Counted from the first letter of the stretch, positions 1 through 8,468 are shown. The stretch is DNA of 64,000 nucleotides from Aquitalea aquatica (GCF_013911085.1 NZ_JACERN010000042.1:124001-188000), one strand, 5' to 3'. Numbers and translations are program-made. The notes: a model not told the origin generated them from the sequence alone.

Positions 1-806
1 TCCAGCACATGGCACTGACCGCTGCTGTCTTCCATGAAGTCGAAGGCCACTTGTCCGTTGAAGTGGGTGGCCTGGCCAAAGGCTTCGACAAAGGCGCGGA
101 TGGCTGGTGGATCGCTGGGTTCAAAGCAGATGCCCGAACCACCGCCCACCCGGTGGCGCGGATGGTAGCAGGCATGGGCAGTCAGGCGGCCGGCACTGAA
201 CAGGCTGTAGCTGCAATGTTCACGCCCGGCAATAAAGCGCTGCGCTACCCATGGCTGGGCCGGGGTGGGGTGCAGGCTGTCCAGTTGGCGTGCGCTCGGG
301 CAGATTCGCGTGTGTCTGGCAAAGCGTGAGTAGGCCGGTTTGAAAACCCATGGCAGCTGTTGCCCGGCTGTCGCGTGCTGGAGGATGAAGTCATCCAGCT
401 CGGCGCGGGATGACAGCAGGCTGGTTGGAGGGGCAGCTGCCGGCCAGCCTTGGGTCAGCCAGGCGAAGTGCGCCTTGTGATGCAGTCTGTGTAGCAGGGG
501 AAAATCGCTGACCAGCACCCGGCAGGACAATTGCCTGGCAATGTGCGACAGGTAAAACGCCTCCTCGCAGGTGGGCAGGATGAGGTCTATGCCCAGGCGC
601 TGGACGGCCTGCTCAAGCGCCCGGCCCCAGGCCTGGGGGGCGTGGCGCGCTTCTGGCAGGCGCAAAAAATGATCGACGGCTTTGCTGAAGCGGCTAAGCG
701 GCCAGGAGAGCGAATCGCCCACGCTGACTTCCCAGCCGGCAGCATGAAAGGCACGAGCCCATTCCAGGCAGGCTGGCGCGCGGGCGCCGGTAAGCAGGAC
801 ATGCAT
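1..806 (-). CDS. ATP-grasp domain ligase, 3' end beyond left edge (partial)
   Basis: I translated this frame by hand: it opens with ATG at 806 and stays open to base 1 (at least 268 codons), so the C-terminus is missing. The protein begins MHVLLTGARAPACLEWARAF, continues with LILPTCEEAFYL near residue 75, WVFKPAYSRF near 150 and GQVAFDFMED near the edge. This pattern fits ATP-grasp proteins of the carbamoyl-phosphate-synthase-like type: an N-terminal pre-ATP-grasp fold, then the lysine-bearing nucleotide-binding part. Such enzymes activate a carboxylate as acyl phosphate and join it to an amine or thiol. The gene is divergent from the ketosynthase operon and shares its 230-base intergenic region, so a joint role is plausible but inferred. 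Substrate unknown. Confidence 0.75.
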   Translation of the reverse strand, partial: MHVLLTGARAPACLEWARAFHAAGWEVSVGDSLSWPLSRFSKAVDHFLRLPEARHAPQAWGRALEQAVQRLGIDLILPTCEEAFYLSHIARQLSCRVLVSDFPLLHRLHHKAHFAWLTQGWPAAAPPTSLLSSRAELDDFILQHATAGQQLPWVFKPAYSRFARHTRICPSARQLDSLHPTPAQPWVAQRFIAGREHCSYSLFSAGRLTAHACYHPRHRVGGGSGICFEPSDPPAIRAFVEAFGQATHFNGQVAFDFMEDSSGQCHVL

Positions 807-928
807 GTAATGCTTTCAAAACAGGTTGAACACTGCGGGTGGTAACAATGGCTGGTCTGGCATATCCAGTATTACGGATAGGTGACATTACGCATTGCGT
901 TCATTATGCAACACTCATAAACTGCTCG

Positions 929-941
929 GTTTAAATTAAAC
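929..941. promoter_or_regulatory. 13-bp palindrome in divergent promoter region
   Basis: GTTTAA-A-TTAAAC is a perfect inverted repeat with a one-base centre. It lies in the AT-rich middle of the 807-1036 gap between the ATP-grasp gene and the ketosynthase operon. It could be an operator for divergent control. No regulator gene is adjacent, so the assignment is tentative. Confidence 0.35.
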
Positions 942-1022
942 GTAAATAGTGATTTCAGGGAAATTGATTTCCAGAGTGGCTGTTGTCGGCAATGCTGGCG
1001 GCACAGAGCGCAAGATGAAGTC

Positions 1023-1040
1023 ATGAACACACCAATATGA
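1023..1040 (+). CDS. Five-codon upstream mini-ORF (MNTPI), possible leader
   Basis: ATG at 1023 is followed by AAC ACA CCA ATA and a TGA at 1038-1040. That stop overlaps the ketosynthase ATG (1037) in the same ATGA manner seen between the genes of this operon. The bases just before 1037 (ACACCAAT) hold no Shine-Dalgarno sequence, so the ketosynthase may be translated by coupling to this mini-ORF. This is inference from sequence layout; the match may be chance. Confidence 0.3.
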   Translation: MNTPI

Positions 1041-2008
1041 AATTGATTGCCACCGGAAAGGCGCTGCCAGAACTGTCGGTCAGTGCTGCCGATCTTGATC
1101 TGCGTCTGGGCTGTCGCTCAGGTGATTGTTTGCGCAAAAGCGGGGTGCATACCCGCTATTTTGCTGGTGAGCAGGAGACACAGAGTGCACTGGCTGCGCG
1201 GGCTCTGCATGCGGCGCTGGGCAATGCCGGGCTGGGGGTGGGGGATATCGATCTGCTGATCGGTGCCTGTGGCATTCCCGAGCAGGCACTGCCGGGCACG
1301 GCCTGTTTCATCGCGCATGCTGCCGGCTTGCCAGCAGGGCTGGCCGTGTTTGATGTCAATGCCAGCTGCCTGAGTTTTCTGAGTGCCTTGCAGGTGGCCG
1401 ACAGCCTGCTACAAAGTGGTGCCTACCGTCGCATCGCTATTGTCGCTGCCGACCTCGCCTCGCGTGGGTTGGACTGGAGCAATCCCGAAGCCTCGCTGAT
1501 TTTCGGCGATGGTGCGGCCGCCGCCATTGTCGAGCGTGGCGAAGCGGGGCAGGGCTTGCGCGCTTTTCGGCTGGCCAACTATCCCGAAGGGCGACGTCAT
1601 TGCGAAATCCGCGCCGGCGGCACCCAGTGCAATCCGCGCCGTGGAGCGGTGGCCAGCGACTTTCTGTTCAATATGCAGGGCAAGGCCGTATTCAAGCTGG
1701 CCGCAGAGAAGATGCCAGCGTTTATCGACGGCCTGCTGGCGGCTACGCCGGGTGGTCTGGACAGCATAGACTGGGTGTTGCCGCATCAGGCCAGCCATCT
1801 GGCCATGCAGCATATGGCGAAAAAACTCGGTATTGGCCGCGAGCGGGTCATCGATATCTACGCCAGCCACGGTAATCAGGTGGCGGCATCCTTGCCCACC
1901 GTGCTGCACGAGGCAGTCAGCAGTGGCCGGGCGCAGCGTGGTCAACGTCTGCTGATGCTGGGGACAGCGGCCGGGCTGAGCCTGGGCGGGTTGGTATGGG
2001 ATTTATGA
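1037..2008 (+). CDS. Ketosynthase III (FabH/OleA-like)
   Basis: The 323-residue protein has the thiolase-fold ketosynthase III layout. The catalytic triad is readable as Cys111 (in FDVNASCLSF), His250 (LPHQASH) and Asn280 (ASHGNQVAAS), at nearly the same spacing as in E. coli FabH. Enzymes of this class condense an acyl thioester with malonyl-ACP (FabH) or join two acyl chains head to head (OleA). Being first of seven overlapping genes for lipid-type chemistry, it is more likely a pathway-specific ketosynthase than the housekeeping FabH, which normally sits with plsX and fabD. ATG 1037 is the first start in frame; it lacks a clear Shine-Dalgarno. Its TGA overlaps the next ATG. Confidence 0.88.
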   Translation: MKLIATGKALPELSVSAADLDLRLGCRSGDCLRKSGVHTRYFAGEQETQSALAARALHAALGNAGLGVGDIDLLIGACGIPEQALPGTACFIAHAAGLPAGLAVFDVNASCLSFLSALQVADSLLQSGAYRRIAIVAADLASRGLDWSNPEASLIFGDGAAAAIVERGEAGQGLRAFRLANYPEGRRHCEIRAGGTQCNPRRGAVASDFLFNMQGKAVFKLAAEKMPAFIDGLLAATPGGLDSIDWVLPHQASHLAMQHMAKKLGIGRERVIDIYASHGNQVAASLPTVLHEAVSSGRAQRGQRLLMLGTAAGLSLGGLVWDL

Positions 2009-3024
2009 AACAGGTGCTGGTGACCGGTGCTACCGGAGGGCTGGGGCGCAATGCCGTCGCCATGCTGTTGCAGCGTGGCTGCAGGGTACGCGCCACTGGC
2101 CGCAAGCTGGAAATTGGCCGGCAACTGGTGGCGCAGGGGGCCGAATTCCTGCAATTGGATCTGGCCAGCGCTACCCGTGCGGAAGTGGCCGCTCTGCTGC
2201 ATGGCATCGATACGGTATGGCACTGCGCCGCCTTGTCCGCCCCCTGGGGGGCGGAGGCCGATTTCATCGCCGCCAATGTGCTGGCGACCGAACGCCTGCT
2301 ACAGGCCGCTGGACAAGCCGGTGTCAGCCGCTTCGTACATATTTCCACGCCGGCACTGTATTTCGATTTTCAGCATCGCCACCAGATTCCGGAAAGCTAT
2401 CGGCCACGGCAGTATGTCAACGGCTATGCCCGCAGCAAGGCGCAGGCCGAGGACAGGGTGCAACAGGCGGTGGTCCGCTATCCGGCCATGCGCTGCATCA
2501 TCCTGCGGCCACGGGCCATTTTCGGCGAGTACGATCAGGTGCTGATACCGCGACTGGCGCGCTTGTTGCGCCGTCCGGGGGCGCGGCTGCCCTTGCCACG
2601 GGGCGGGGAAGTGTTGCTGGACCTCACCTATGTCGGCAATGTCACCCATGCCATGTGGCTGGCCAGTACCCGGCCAGAGCTACTGAGCGGCGAAGTGTTC
2701 AATATCACCAATCAGCAACCGGCGGTGCTCAAACAGGTGCTGCAACAGCTGTTTGTCGAGGAGCTGGGCTGGCCGATGCGCATTGTCAGCCCGCCTTATA
2801 CCGTGCTGCATTACGCCAGCCTGGCATTGCAGTGGCTGTCTCGGTTTAACGGGCGTGAACCGCTGCTGACGCCTTATAGTCTGGGGGCGGTGCATTTTGA
2901 CATGACGCTGGACAACCGCCGCGCCAGCGAACGGCTGGGTTATGTTCCGCCCTACAGCATGCAAGAGGGCATACAGCGTACTGCGGACTGGCTGAGGGAG
3001 CAGGCTGATGGCCATATTGCATGA
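2005..3024 (+). CDS. NAD(P)-dependent extended SDR (epimerase / 3-beta-HSD / OleD-like)
   Basis: With the start at ATG 2005, which overlaps the ketosynthase stop as ATGA, the protein has 339 residues and begins MKQVLVTGATGGLGRNAV. This is the TGxxGxxG Rossmann motif of extended SDRs. The active-site pair Tyr141/Lys145 is seen in YARSK, with the Ser/Thr of HISTPALYF at about 114-115. An ATG at 1996 in the same frame is the alternative start. The family includes OleD, which reduces the beta-keto product of OleA, and 3-beta-hydroxysteroid dehydrogenases. Reduction of the ketosynthase product is the natural reading here. It overlaps the next gene by 17 bases. Confidence 0.85.
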   Translation: MKQVLVTGATGGLGRNAVAMLLQRGCRVRATGRKLEIGRQLVAQGAEFLQLDLASATRAEVAALLHGIDTVWHCAALSAPWGAEADFIAANVLATERLLQAAGQAGVSRFVHISTPALYFDFQHRHQIPESYRPRQYVNGYARSKAQAEDRVQQAVVRYPAMRCIILRPRAIFGEYDQVLIPRLARLLRRPGARLPLPRGGEVLLDLTYVGNVTHAMWLASTRPELLSGEVFNITNQQPAVLKQVLQQLFVEELGWPMRIVSPPYTVLHYASLALQWLSRFNGREPLLTPYSLGAVHFDMTLDNRRASERLGYVPPYSMQEGIQRTADWLREQADGHIA

Positions 3025-3820
3025 GTTCAGCGTGGGTCATTGCACCCATCCGGCCTGCATGGCGCTCAAAGGCGCAGGGCTGGCCAGCCGCTGCTTTCCC
3101 TCGCGTGCTTATCTGATTGAAACCCGCGACCGCCTGCTGTTGTGGGATACCGGCTATGCCGAGCATTTCCATACCGCTACCCGCCAGGGTATCTATCGCT
3201 TGTATCCGCTGGTGACACCGGTGACCTTCAATGCGGCAGATGCCTTGTCCAGCCAGCTGCAGGCGCGCGGGGTGAACCAGCGCGACATCCATGCGCTGGT
3301 GTTGTCACACTTTCATGCCGACCATATCGCCGGCCTGCGCGACTTCCCCCAGGCCCAGCTATGGTGTTCGGCCGCAGGCTGGCAGGCTGTGCGCGGTTTG
3401 TCTGGTCTCGCCGCATTGCGGCAGGCTTTTCTTCCCGCCTTGCTGCCCGCTGATATCGATAGCCGGCTGCACTTTGTCGAAGCGCTGGAGCTGGTGGACC
3501 TGCCAGCGGAGCTGGCACCGTTCACCCTGGCCCGCGATCTTTCCGGCACTGGCGAAGTGCTAGTGGTGGACCTGCCTGGCCATGCGCCGGGGCATCTGGG
3601 GGCATTTGTCCGTACCGAGCAGGGCTGGACGCTGCTGGCGTCGGATGCCGCCTGGGCGCGCGAAGGGTTCCAGGATTTGCGTGGCCCCGCCGAACTGACT
3701 TTCCTGATCCAGCATCAGCGTGCGGCCTATTACCAGACGCTGGGCCGGCTGCATGCCTTGTACCGCAATGGCTTGCATGATATCCGCCTGACCCACCAAC
3801 AAGAGGATGGCCCGGCATGA
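3008..3820 (+). CDS. Metallo-beta-lactamase-fold hydrolase, AHL-lactonase-like
   Basis: The 270-residue protein carries HFHADH at 101-106, the zinc motif of the MBL fold. His196 (GHAPGH), Asp213 (LASDAAW) and a C-terminal His263 (LTHQQED) complete a set resembling the dinuclear site of AiiA/AttM N-acylhomoserine lactonases. These enzymes open lactone rings. No signal peptide is visible, so it is probably cytoplasmic. Within this operon it could hydrolyse a lactone or thioester intermediate. Quorum quenching is possible but less likely given the biosynthetic context. Start ATG 3008 lies inside the SDR gene, and the stop overlaps the next gene as ATGA. Confidence 0.85.
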   Translation: MAILHEFSVGHCTHPACMALKGAGLASRCFPSRAYLIETRDRLLLWDTGYAEHFHTATRQGIYRLYPLVTPVTFNAADALSSQLQARGVNQRDIHALVLSHFHADHIAGLRDFPQAQLWCSAAGWQAVRGLSGLAALRQAFLPALLPADIDSRLHFVEALELVDLPAELAPFTLARDLSGTGEVLVVDLPGHAPGHLGAFVRTEQGWTLLASDAAWAREGFQDLRGPAELTFLIQHQRAAYYQTLGRLHALYRNGLHDIRLTHQQEDGPA

Positions 3821-5106
3821 TGCGACTACTGCGAGTGCTGCAGGCCTACTGGCAGGCGCGGCGGCTGCAATTTCACGATCGGGCTGCGCTGGAGCGCTAT
3901 CAACAGCAACAGTTGGCGGTATTTCGCCGCCGCCTGCAACAGCGCAGCCCGTATTTTGCTGCGCTGGGAGACGTGCCGCTGGCGCAGTGGCCGCTGATGG
4001 ACAAGGCGCTGATGCTGCAGCATTTCGACAGCATGAACACTGCCGGACTGAGGCTGGAGCAGGTGATGCAGATCGCCCTGCATGCCGAGCACAGCCGGGA
4101 CTTTGCTCCCACCATCGGCCCCTATACCGTGGGGCTGTCCTCCGGCACCACCGCGCAGCGGGCAGCCTTTGTGGTGAGCCGGAGCGAGCAGGCGCAGTGG
4201 GCTGGCATCATGCTGGCGCGCGCCTTGCCGGATGGCCTGCTGGCGCGCGAACGCGTGGCACTGTTTCTGCGTGCCAACAGCAATCTTTACACCTCAGTGC
4301 GCAGTCGCTGGCTGACATTCCGCTATTTCGACCTGTTTCGTCCCTTTGCCGAACATCTGCCCTTGCTGGCCGACTACCAGCCCAGCATCTTGCTGGCACC
4401 GGCCCAGGTCTTGCGTGAACTGGCACTGGCGCAACTGCAAGGCCGCATCCGCTTGCAGCCCAAGCGGGTGTACTCCATTGCCGAGGTGCTGGAAGCACAG
4501 GACCGGCAACTGGTTGAACAGGCTTTTGGCACCGTGCATGAAATCTACCAGGCAACCGAGGGCTTTCTCGCCAGCACCTGTGCCGCCGGGGTGTTGCACC
4601 TGAACGAGGAGTATGTGCATGTCGAGCCGGAATGGCTGGACGATGCACACCGCCGCTTCGTGCCGGTGATTACCGACTTCAGCCGCTATACCCAGCCCAT
4701 CGTGCGCTACCGGCTGAACGACGTGCTGCTGGCGCGCGCCACGCCCTGCCCATGTGGCCGTGCCAGCATGGCACTGGACGGGGTGGAGGGGCGCTGTGAC
4801 GACATGCTGCTGCTGCCCGATCACCAAGGGCAGCCACAAACGGTATTTGCCGACCTGCTTGGCCGTGCGCTGGCCCAGGTCTTGCCATTTGATGCCGACT
4901 ACCGGCTGCGGCAAACCGGCCCCAGCCGGCTGACGCTGCATCTGGCACTGCCTGTCGGGCAGCAGGCGGCGGTGCAGGCACATCTGGAGCGCGTACTGCA
5001 GGGCGCTGGTGTGGATGTGGCGGCATTGCAGTGGCAACACGAGCAGACCTTGCCGCCGCTGGATACCAGCCGCAAGCGGCGACGCATCATCCGGGAGCTG
5101 GCATGA
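3817..5106 (+). CDS. F390-synthetase/PaaK-like adenylate-forming enzyme
   Basis: This 429-residue protein belongs to the phenylacetate-CoA-ligase/CapK/F390-synthetase side of the adenylating superfamily. Visible motifs are LSSGTT at 107-112 (phosphate loop), a YQATEGF segment near 246, VRYRLND with the ribose-binding Asp near 301, and PCPCGRAS just after it. Such enzymes adenylate a carboxylate or a related group. True F390 synthetase modifies coenzyme F420, but nothing here suggests F420 use, so acyl activation is preferred. In the olefin pathway the adenylating enzyme OleC follows the OleD reduction; this protein belongs to a different branch and could take an analogous step. It overlaps both neighbours by four bases. 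Confidence 0.8.
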   Translation: MMRLLRVLQAYWQARRLQFHDRAALERYQQQQLAVFRRRLQQRSPYFAALGDVPLAQWPLMDKALMLQHFDSMNTAGLRLEQVMQIALHAEHSRDFAPTIGPYTVGLSSGTTAQRAAFVVSRSEQAQWAGIMLARALPDGLLARERVALFLRANSNLYTSVRSRWLTFRYFDLFRPFAEHLPLLADYQPSILLAPAQVLRELALAQLQGRIRLQPKRVYSIAEVLEAQDRQLVEQAFGTVHEIYQATEGFLASTCAAGVLHLNEEYVHVEPEWLDDAHRRFVPVITDFSRYTQPIVRYRLNDVLLARATPCPCGRASMALDGVEGRCDDMLLLPDHQGQPQTVFADLLGRALAQVLPFDADYRLRQTGPSRLTLHLALPVGQQAAVQAHLERVLQGAGVDVAALQWQHEQTLPPLDTSRKRRRIIRELA

Positions 5107-5723
5107 ACAGACTGCTGAGCCAGTTGCCGCCCCGCCTGCGGCATTTGCTGCTGGGCTGGGGCTCGGTGGGCTGTGCCTATACCCTGGGCAGTCTGCGCAG
5201 CGGACCGGCCTGGGTGCTGCCGGAGCTGGCCAGTGACCGCTTGCTGGCTTTCGATCCTTCGGCCATCTGGCTGTATCTGTCGTTTTTCCTGTTGGTTCCT
5301 GCTGCCTTTTGGCTGACGCCGCCGCAGCGGCTGCGCTGGCTGCAACACGCCATGCAGCTGTCGGCATTGCTGGCTGGCCTGGTTTTCCTGTTGTGGCCCA
5401 CTACGCTGGTCTATCCGCCAGCTTTGTCAGCGCCATCGCATGGCGTGCTGCAGCTTTTGCTGCAGTTCGACACCCCGGGTAACTGTCTGCCGTCCTTGCA
5501 TGGCGCGCTGACCTGGCTGGCCTTGTCGGCGCTGTGGGATGGCCGGCGGCCCTGGCGCAATACGCTGCTATTGCTGTGGGCGCTGGCCATCATGCTGGCG
5601 GTGGTTCAGCTGCGTCGTCATCTGACACTCGATCTGGGGGCGGGCTTGTTGCTTGGCCTGTTTAGTGGCTGGCTGGCAGCCCGTCCTGTTCTGCATTCTT
5701 TTTTTCGGTATCGCTGCGCATGA
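5103..5723 (+). CDS. PAP2-superfamily membrane phosphatase
   Basis: Starting at ATG 5103, which overlaps the previous stop, the protein has 206 residues. An open frame reaches back to 5031, but that would need a long overlap. It is strongly hydrophobic with about five or six membrane segments. The PAP2 signature is seen as NCLPSLHGALT (PSxH motif, about residues 129-139) and RRHLTLDLGAG (RxxxxxxD-type third motif, about 174-184). The first K-x6-RP motif is not evident, as in inositol-phosphorylceramide-synthase-like PAP2 members. A lipid phosphate or phosphotransfer substrate in the inner membrane is likely. It is coupled to a membrane hydroxylase and a desaturase. Confidence 0.78.
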   Translation: MNRLLSQLPPRLRHLLLGWGSVGCAYTLGSLRSGPAWVLPELASDRLLAFDPSAIWLYLSFFLLVPAAFWLTPPQRLRWLQHAMQLSALLAGLVFLLWPTTLVYPPALSAPSHGVLQLLLQFDTPGNCLPSLHGALTWLALSALWDGRRPWRNTLLLLWALAIMLAVVQLRRHLTLDLGAGLLLGLFSGWLAARPVLHSFFRYRCA

Positions 5724-6814
5724 ATGTATTTGCCCTGACCTTCGCCCTGATGCTGGCCATCGTGCTGCTGGAGCTGCTGGCCTTGCGCCACTGGCGCAAG
5801 GAGGCCATTCCCTGGCATGAGATCGTGTTCAACCTGAATTCCGGCCATATCCTGATGTGGGCGCTGCGTGGCGTCGAGGTGGCGATGTTCGGCTGGCTGT
5901 TGACCCATGCCAACCTGCATCTGGTGGATCGCTTGCCGCTCTATGCCCAGTGGCTGGTGGCGATTGTCGGCTGGGACTTGAGCTTTTACTGCATGCACCG
6001 CGCCCACCACCGCTGGCCGCTGTTGTGGGCAGTTCATCGCGTGCATCACCAGGGTGAGCATTTCAGCCTGTCGCTGGGTATTCGCAATTCCTGGTATTCC
6101 TCGCTCACTTCGCTGTTGTTCGTGGCACCACTGGCGGTGCTGGGTTTGCCGCTGGAGCTGTTTGTCGCCGCCTCCTCGTTTCATTACGCGGTGCAGCTGT
6201 ATAACCATAATGCCTTTGTCGGCCGTTCCGGCTGGCTGGAGGGGCTGCTGGTAACGCCGGCTGCGCACCGGGTACATCACGCTACCCATCCGCTTTATCT
6301 CAACCGCAACTTTGGCGGCACTTTCCTGCTGTGGGACCGCTGTTTTGGCAGTTATCAGCCGCCGCGCGACGATGTGCCGCTGGTGTATGGTGTGCCGGGT
6401 AGTGCCGCGTCCTTCAACCCGCTGCTAGCCAGCAATCCCTGGCTGGCGGCCTGGTCCTGGCCTTGGAGTCGGGCCGGGAAAAGCGATGCCGGATGGCAGA
6501 TCAGTGGCAGTTATATTGCCTGCGGTGCCGTGCTGCTGTTTGGCTGGGTGATTTACTACGTACAGATGACTGGCAGTTTCACCCTCTGGCAGCAATGGAG
6601 CCTGTTTGGCGCACTACTGGCCGGTACGCTGGCTCTGGGTGCGATGTCGGACCGGCAGCGGCTTGGCTGGTGGGCCTGGCAACTGCTGGCGCTGGGCTTG
6701 CCCCTGGCTTGTGGCATGCTGCTGGGCCTGCGTGATACTGCAGCACTGGTCTTGTCTGCACTATTGCTATTGCATGGCGTGCTGGGCTGGCGTCGTGCGG
6801 AGGTAGTGGTATGA
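5720..6814 (+). CDS. Sterol desaturase / fatty acid hydroxylase family protein with C-terminal membrane extension
   Basis: The 364-residue protein has the di-iron histidine clusters of the fatty-acid-hydroxylase superfamily: MHRAHHRW and VHRVHHQGEH between about residues 92 and 115, and HRVHHATHP near 185. These enzymes use O2 to hydroxylate or desaturate acyl chains or lipid head groups in the membrane. After the catalytic core (about 1-240) the protein runs on with roughly four more hydrophobic segments (about 255-360), which the basic family does not need. The gene overlaps the PAP2 and desaturase genes by four bases each. Substrate is unknown; a long-chain lipid is inferred from context. 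Confidence 0.85.
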   Translation: MNVFALTFALMLAIVLLELLALRHWRKEAIPWHEIVFNLNSGHILMWALRGVEVAMFGWLLTHANLHLVDRLPLYAQWLVAIVGWDLSFYCMHRAHHRWPLLWAVHRVHHQGEHFSLSLGIRNSWYSSLTSLLFVAPLAVLGLPLELFVAASSFHYAVQLYNHNAFVGRSGWLEGLLVTPAAHRVHHATHPLYLNRNFGGTFLLWDRCFGSYQPPRDDVPLVYGVPGSAASFNPLLASNPWLAAWSWPWSRAGKSDAGWQISGSYIACGAVLLFGWVIYYVQMTGSFTLWQQWSLFGALLAGTLALGAMSDRQRLGWWAWQLLALGLPLACGMLLGLRDTAALVLSALLLLHGVLGWRRAEVVV

Positions 6815-7905
6815 GTCAGCTGCGTTTTCAGTCATCGCGGCAACTGGCCTTCCGCGTGGCACTGCAACAGGCGGCGCAGGATTATCTGGCCGAGCAGGGG
6901 TGTCACCGCTACGCCGGATTTGGCATGGCCGGCAAAGCAGCACTGCTGGGCGGCCTGAGCCTGTACTGTTATTGGCTGGCCGTGCATGCCACGCAGGGCT
7001 GGAGCTTTGCCGCAGCCTATATCGCTGCATTTGTGCTGGCCATGCTGCTGGCGATGAATACCCTGCATGATGCCGCACATGGTGCGGTGTTCCGTTCTGC
7101 CGTGCTGAACCGGCTGCTGGCACGGCTGACCAGCCTGCCGATGGGGGTGGATGCCGATATCTGGACGCGCCGTCATGTCCATCTGCACCATACCTATCCC
7201 AATGTCGAAGAATACGATCTGGATATCGAGCCCAATCCCTTCTTGCGGCAGACCCCATTCCAGGCCTGGGCCGCGCAGTATCGCTGGCAGCATCGCTACT
7301 GGCCGTTGATTGCTGCGTTGTCCCTGCCTTATCTGTGCTGGTATGGCGACTGGCTGGACTGGCTGGGCAAGAGCAAGCTGCGGCTGCGTGATGCGAGGCC
7401 TATCAATACGCCGTATTTTCTGGCCAGCAAGGCCGCCCATGTGCTGCTGGCGCTGTGGCTACCGCTGTGGCTACCGCTGTGGCTGCTGCAGGGTAGCGCC
7501 ATTGGCTGGGGCACGGTGCTGCTGTGCTATGTGGCCGGGCAGATGCTGGCTTCCTGTTTTCTGGTGGCCATGATTCTTGGCACGCACTGGGCTGATGTCG
7601 CCTTTTTCCAGCCGGATGCAACTGGCCGCTTGCCACACACTTGGCATGAGCACCAGTTTCTGACCTGTTGCGACTGGCTGCCGGCACCTGCTTTGCTTGG
7701 CGGCTTGCTCGGCGGCCTGCATCTGCACCTGACCCATCACCTGTTTCCGGCCTACAGTCATCGCCACTATCCGGCGCTGGCCCGCATCGTGCAGCAGCAG
7801 GCGGCGGCACATGGCCTGCCATATCGCTGCCTGAGCTATCCGCAACTTTGGCGGGCGCAACAGCGTTTCCTGCGTGCAATGGGGCTGCGGCCGGAGGCCT
7901 CATGA
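6811..7905 (+). CDS. Membrane fatty acid desaturase
   Basis: The 364-residue protein shows the three histidine boxes of acyl-lipid desaturases: HDAAHG near residue 86, HVHLHH near 121 and HLTHH near 306, with hydrophobic stretches between them. It uses O2 and two electrons from a ferredoxin or cytochrome b5-type donor to insert a double bond. No donor domain is fused and none is encoded nearby. A perfect 12-base direct repeat in the coding region gives the sequence WLPLWLPLW near residue 215. It is the last gene of the seven-gene run. A non-coding stretch follows and the next gene has its own ribosome-binding site. Confidence 0.88.
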   Translation: MSQLRFQSSRQLAFRVALQQAAQDYLAEQGCHRYAGFGMAGKAALLGGLSLYCYWLAVHATQGWSFAAAYIAAFVLAMLLAMNTLHDAAHGAVFRSAVLNRLLARLTSLPMGVDADIWTRRHVHLHHTYPNVEEYDLDIEPNPFLRQTPFQAWAAQYRWQHRYWPLIAALSLPYLCWYGDWLDWLGKSKLRLRDARPINTPYFLASKAAHVLLALWLPLWLPLWLLQGSAIGWGTVLLCYVAGQMLASCFLVAMILGTHWADVAFFQPDATGRLPHTWHEHQFLTCCDWLPAPALLGGLLGGLHLHLTHHLFPAYSHRHYPALARIVQQQAAAHGLPYRCLSYPQLWRAQQRFLRAMGLRPEAS

Positions 7906-8047
7906 GCATGCCGCGCTGCACTATGCCGCTTTGTGTGTGCAGATGTGTAGCAAGCTGGGGCGGGCAATAGTTCTTCACACTGTTTTACAAGCGGTTACCT
8001 GCCGTTGGTTAATCTGGACTGGTATCAACGCACTGGAGGTCCAGTCC

Positions 8048-8449
8048 ATGAAAACCCGAATCCTGATCCCCGCGCTGTTGGCGCTTTCCTTCACCGGCAT
8101 GGCTTATGCCGATGCTTCTGCCATCCTGGGTGGTGCGCTTGGTGGTGCGGTGGGTGCTGCCGTTGGCCAGTCCATCGGTGGCCGTAACGGTGCCATCATC
8201 GGTGGCGCAGTGGGTGGCAGCGTAGGCACTGCGCTGGCCTACCAGCGTGATGACTACCGCGCTTACCGCCCGGCACCGGCGCCGGTACCGGTTTACCAGC
8301 CGGTGGCTTATGTTGCCCCTGTGCGCTATGTCGAGCCGCCGCGTTATCCGCACTGGCATGAAGACCGACGTGAGCCATACCGCGATTGGCATGATCGCGG
8401 ATGGCATGGCCGTGGGTGGCGCGACGGTTATTATCGTTACGGCGATTGA
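8048..8449 (+). CDS. Secreted glycine-zipper protein
   Basis: The 133-residue protein starts at ATG 8048 behind a GGAGG at about 8035-8039. It has a signal peptide (MKTRILIPALLALSFTGMAYA) and then a glycine-zipper region with repeated GGAxGG and GxxxG units (residues about 28-65). The tail is rich in Pro, Tyr, Trp, His and Arg. Such proteins usually sit in the envelope, with the zipper inserting into or spanning a membrane. Function unknown. It is transcribed alone and ends at a strong terminator. Confidence 0.8.
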   Translation: MKTRILIPALLALSFTGMAYADASAILGGALGGAVGAAVGQSIGGRNGAIIGGAVGGSVGTALAYQRDDYRAYRPAPAPVPVYQPVAYVAPVRYVEPPRYPHWHEDRREPYRDWHDRGWHGRGWRDGYYRYGD

Positions 8450-8468
8450 GTGTCGCCACAGCAGACCG

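Noticed and set aside
3817-5106. Genuine coenzyme F390 synthetase
   Set aside because: No F420 biosynthesis or F420-dependent genes are present; the name reflects family resemblance only.
1037-7905. Complete OleABCD olefin cluster
   Set aside because: There is no OleB and the adenylating enzyme belongs to the F390/PaaK branch, so only analogy with OleA and OleD is kept.
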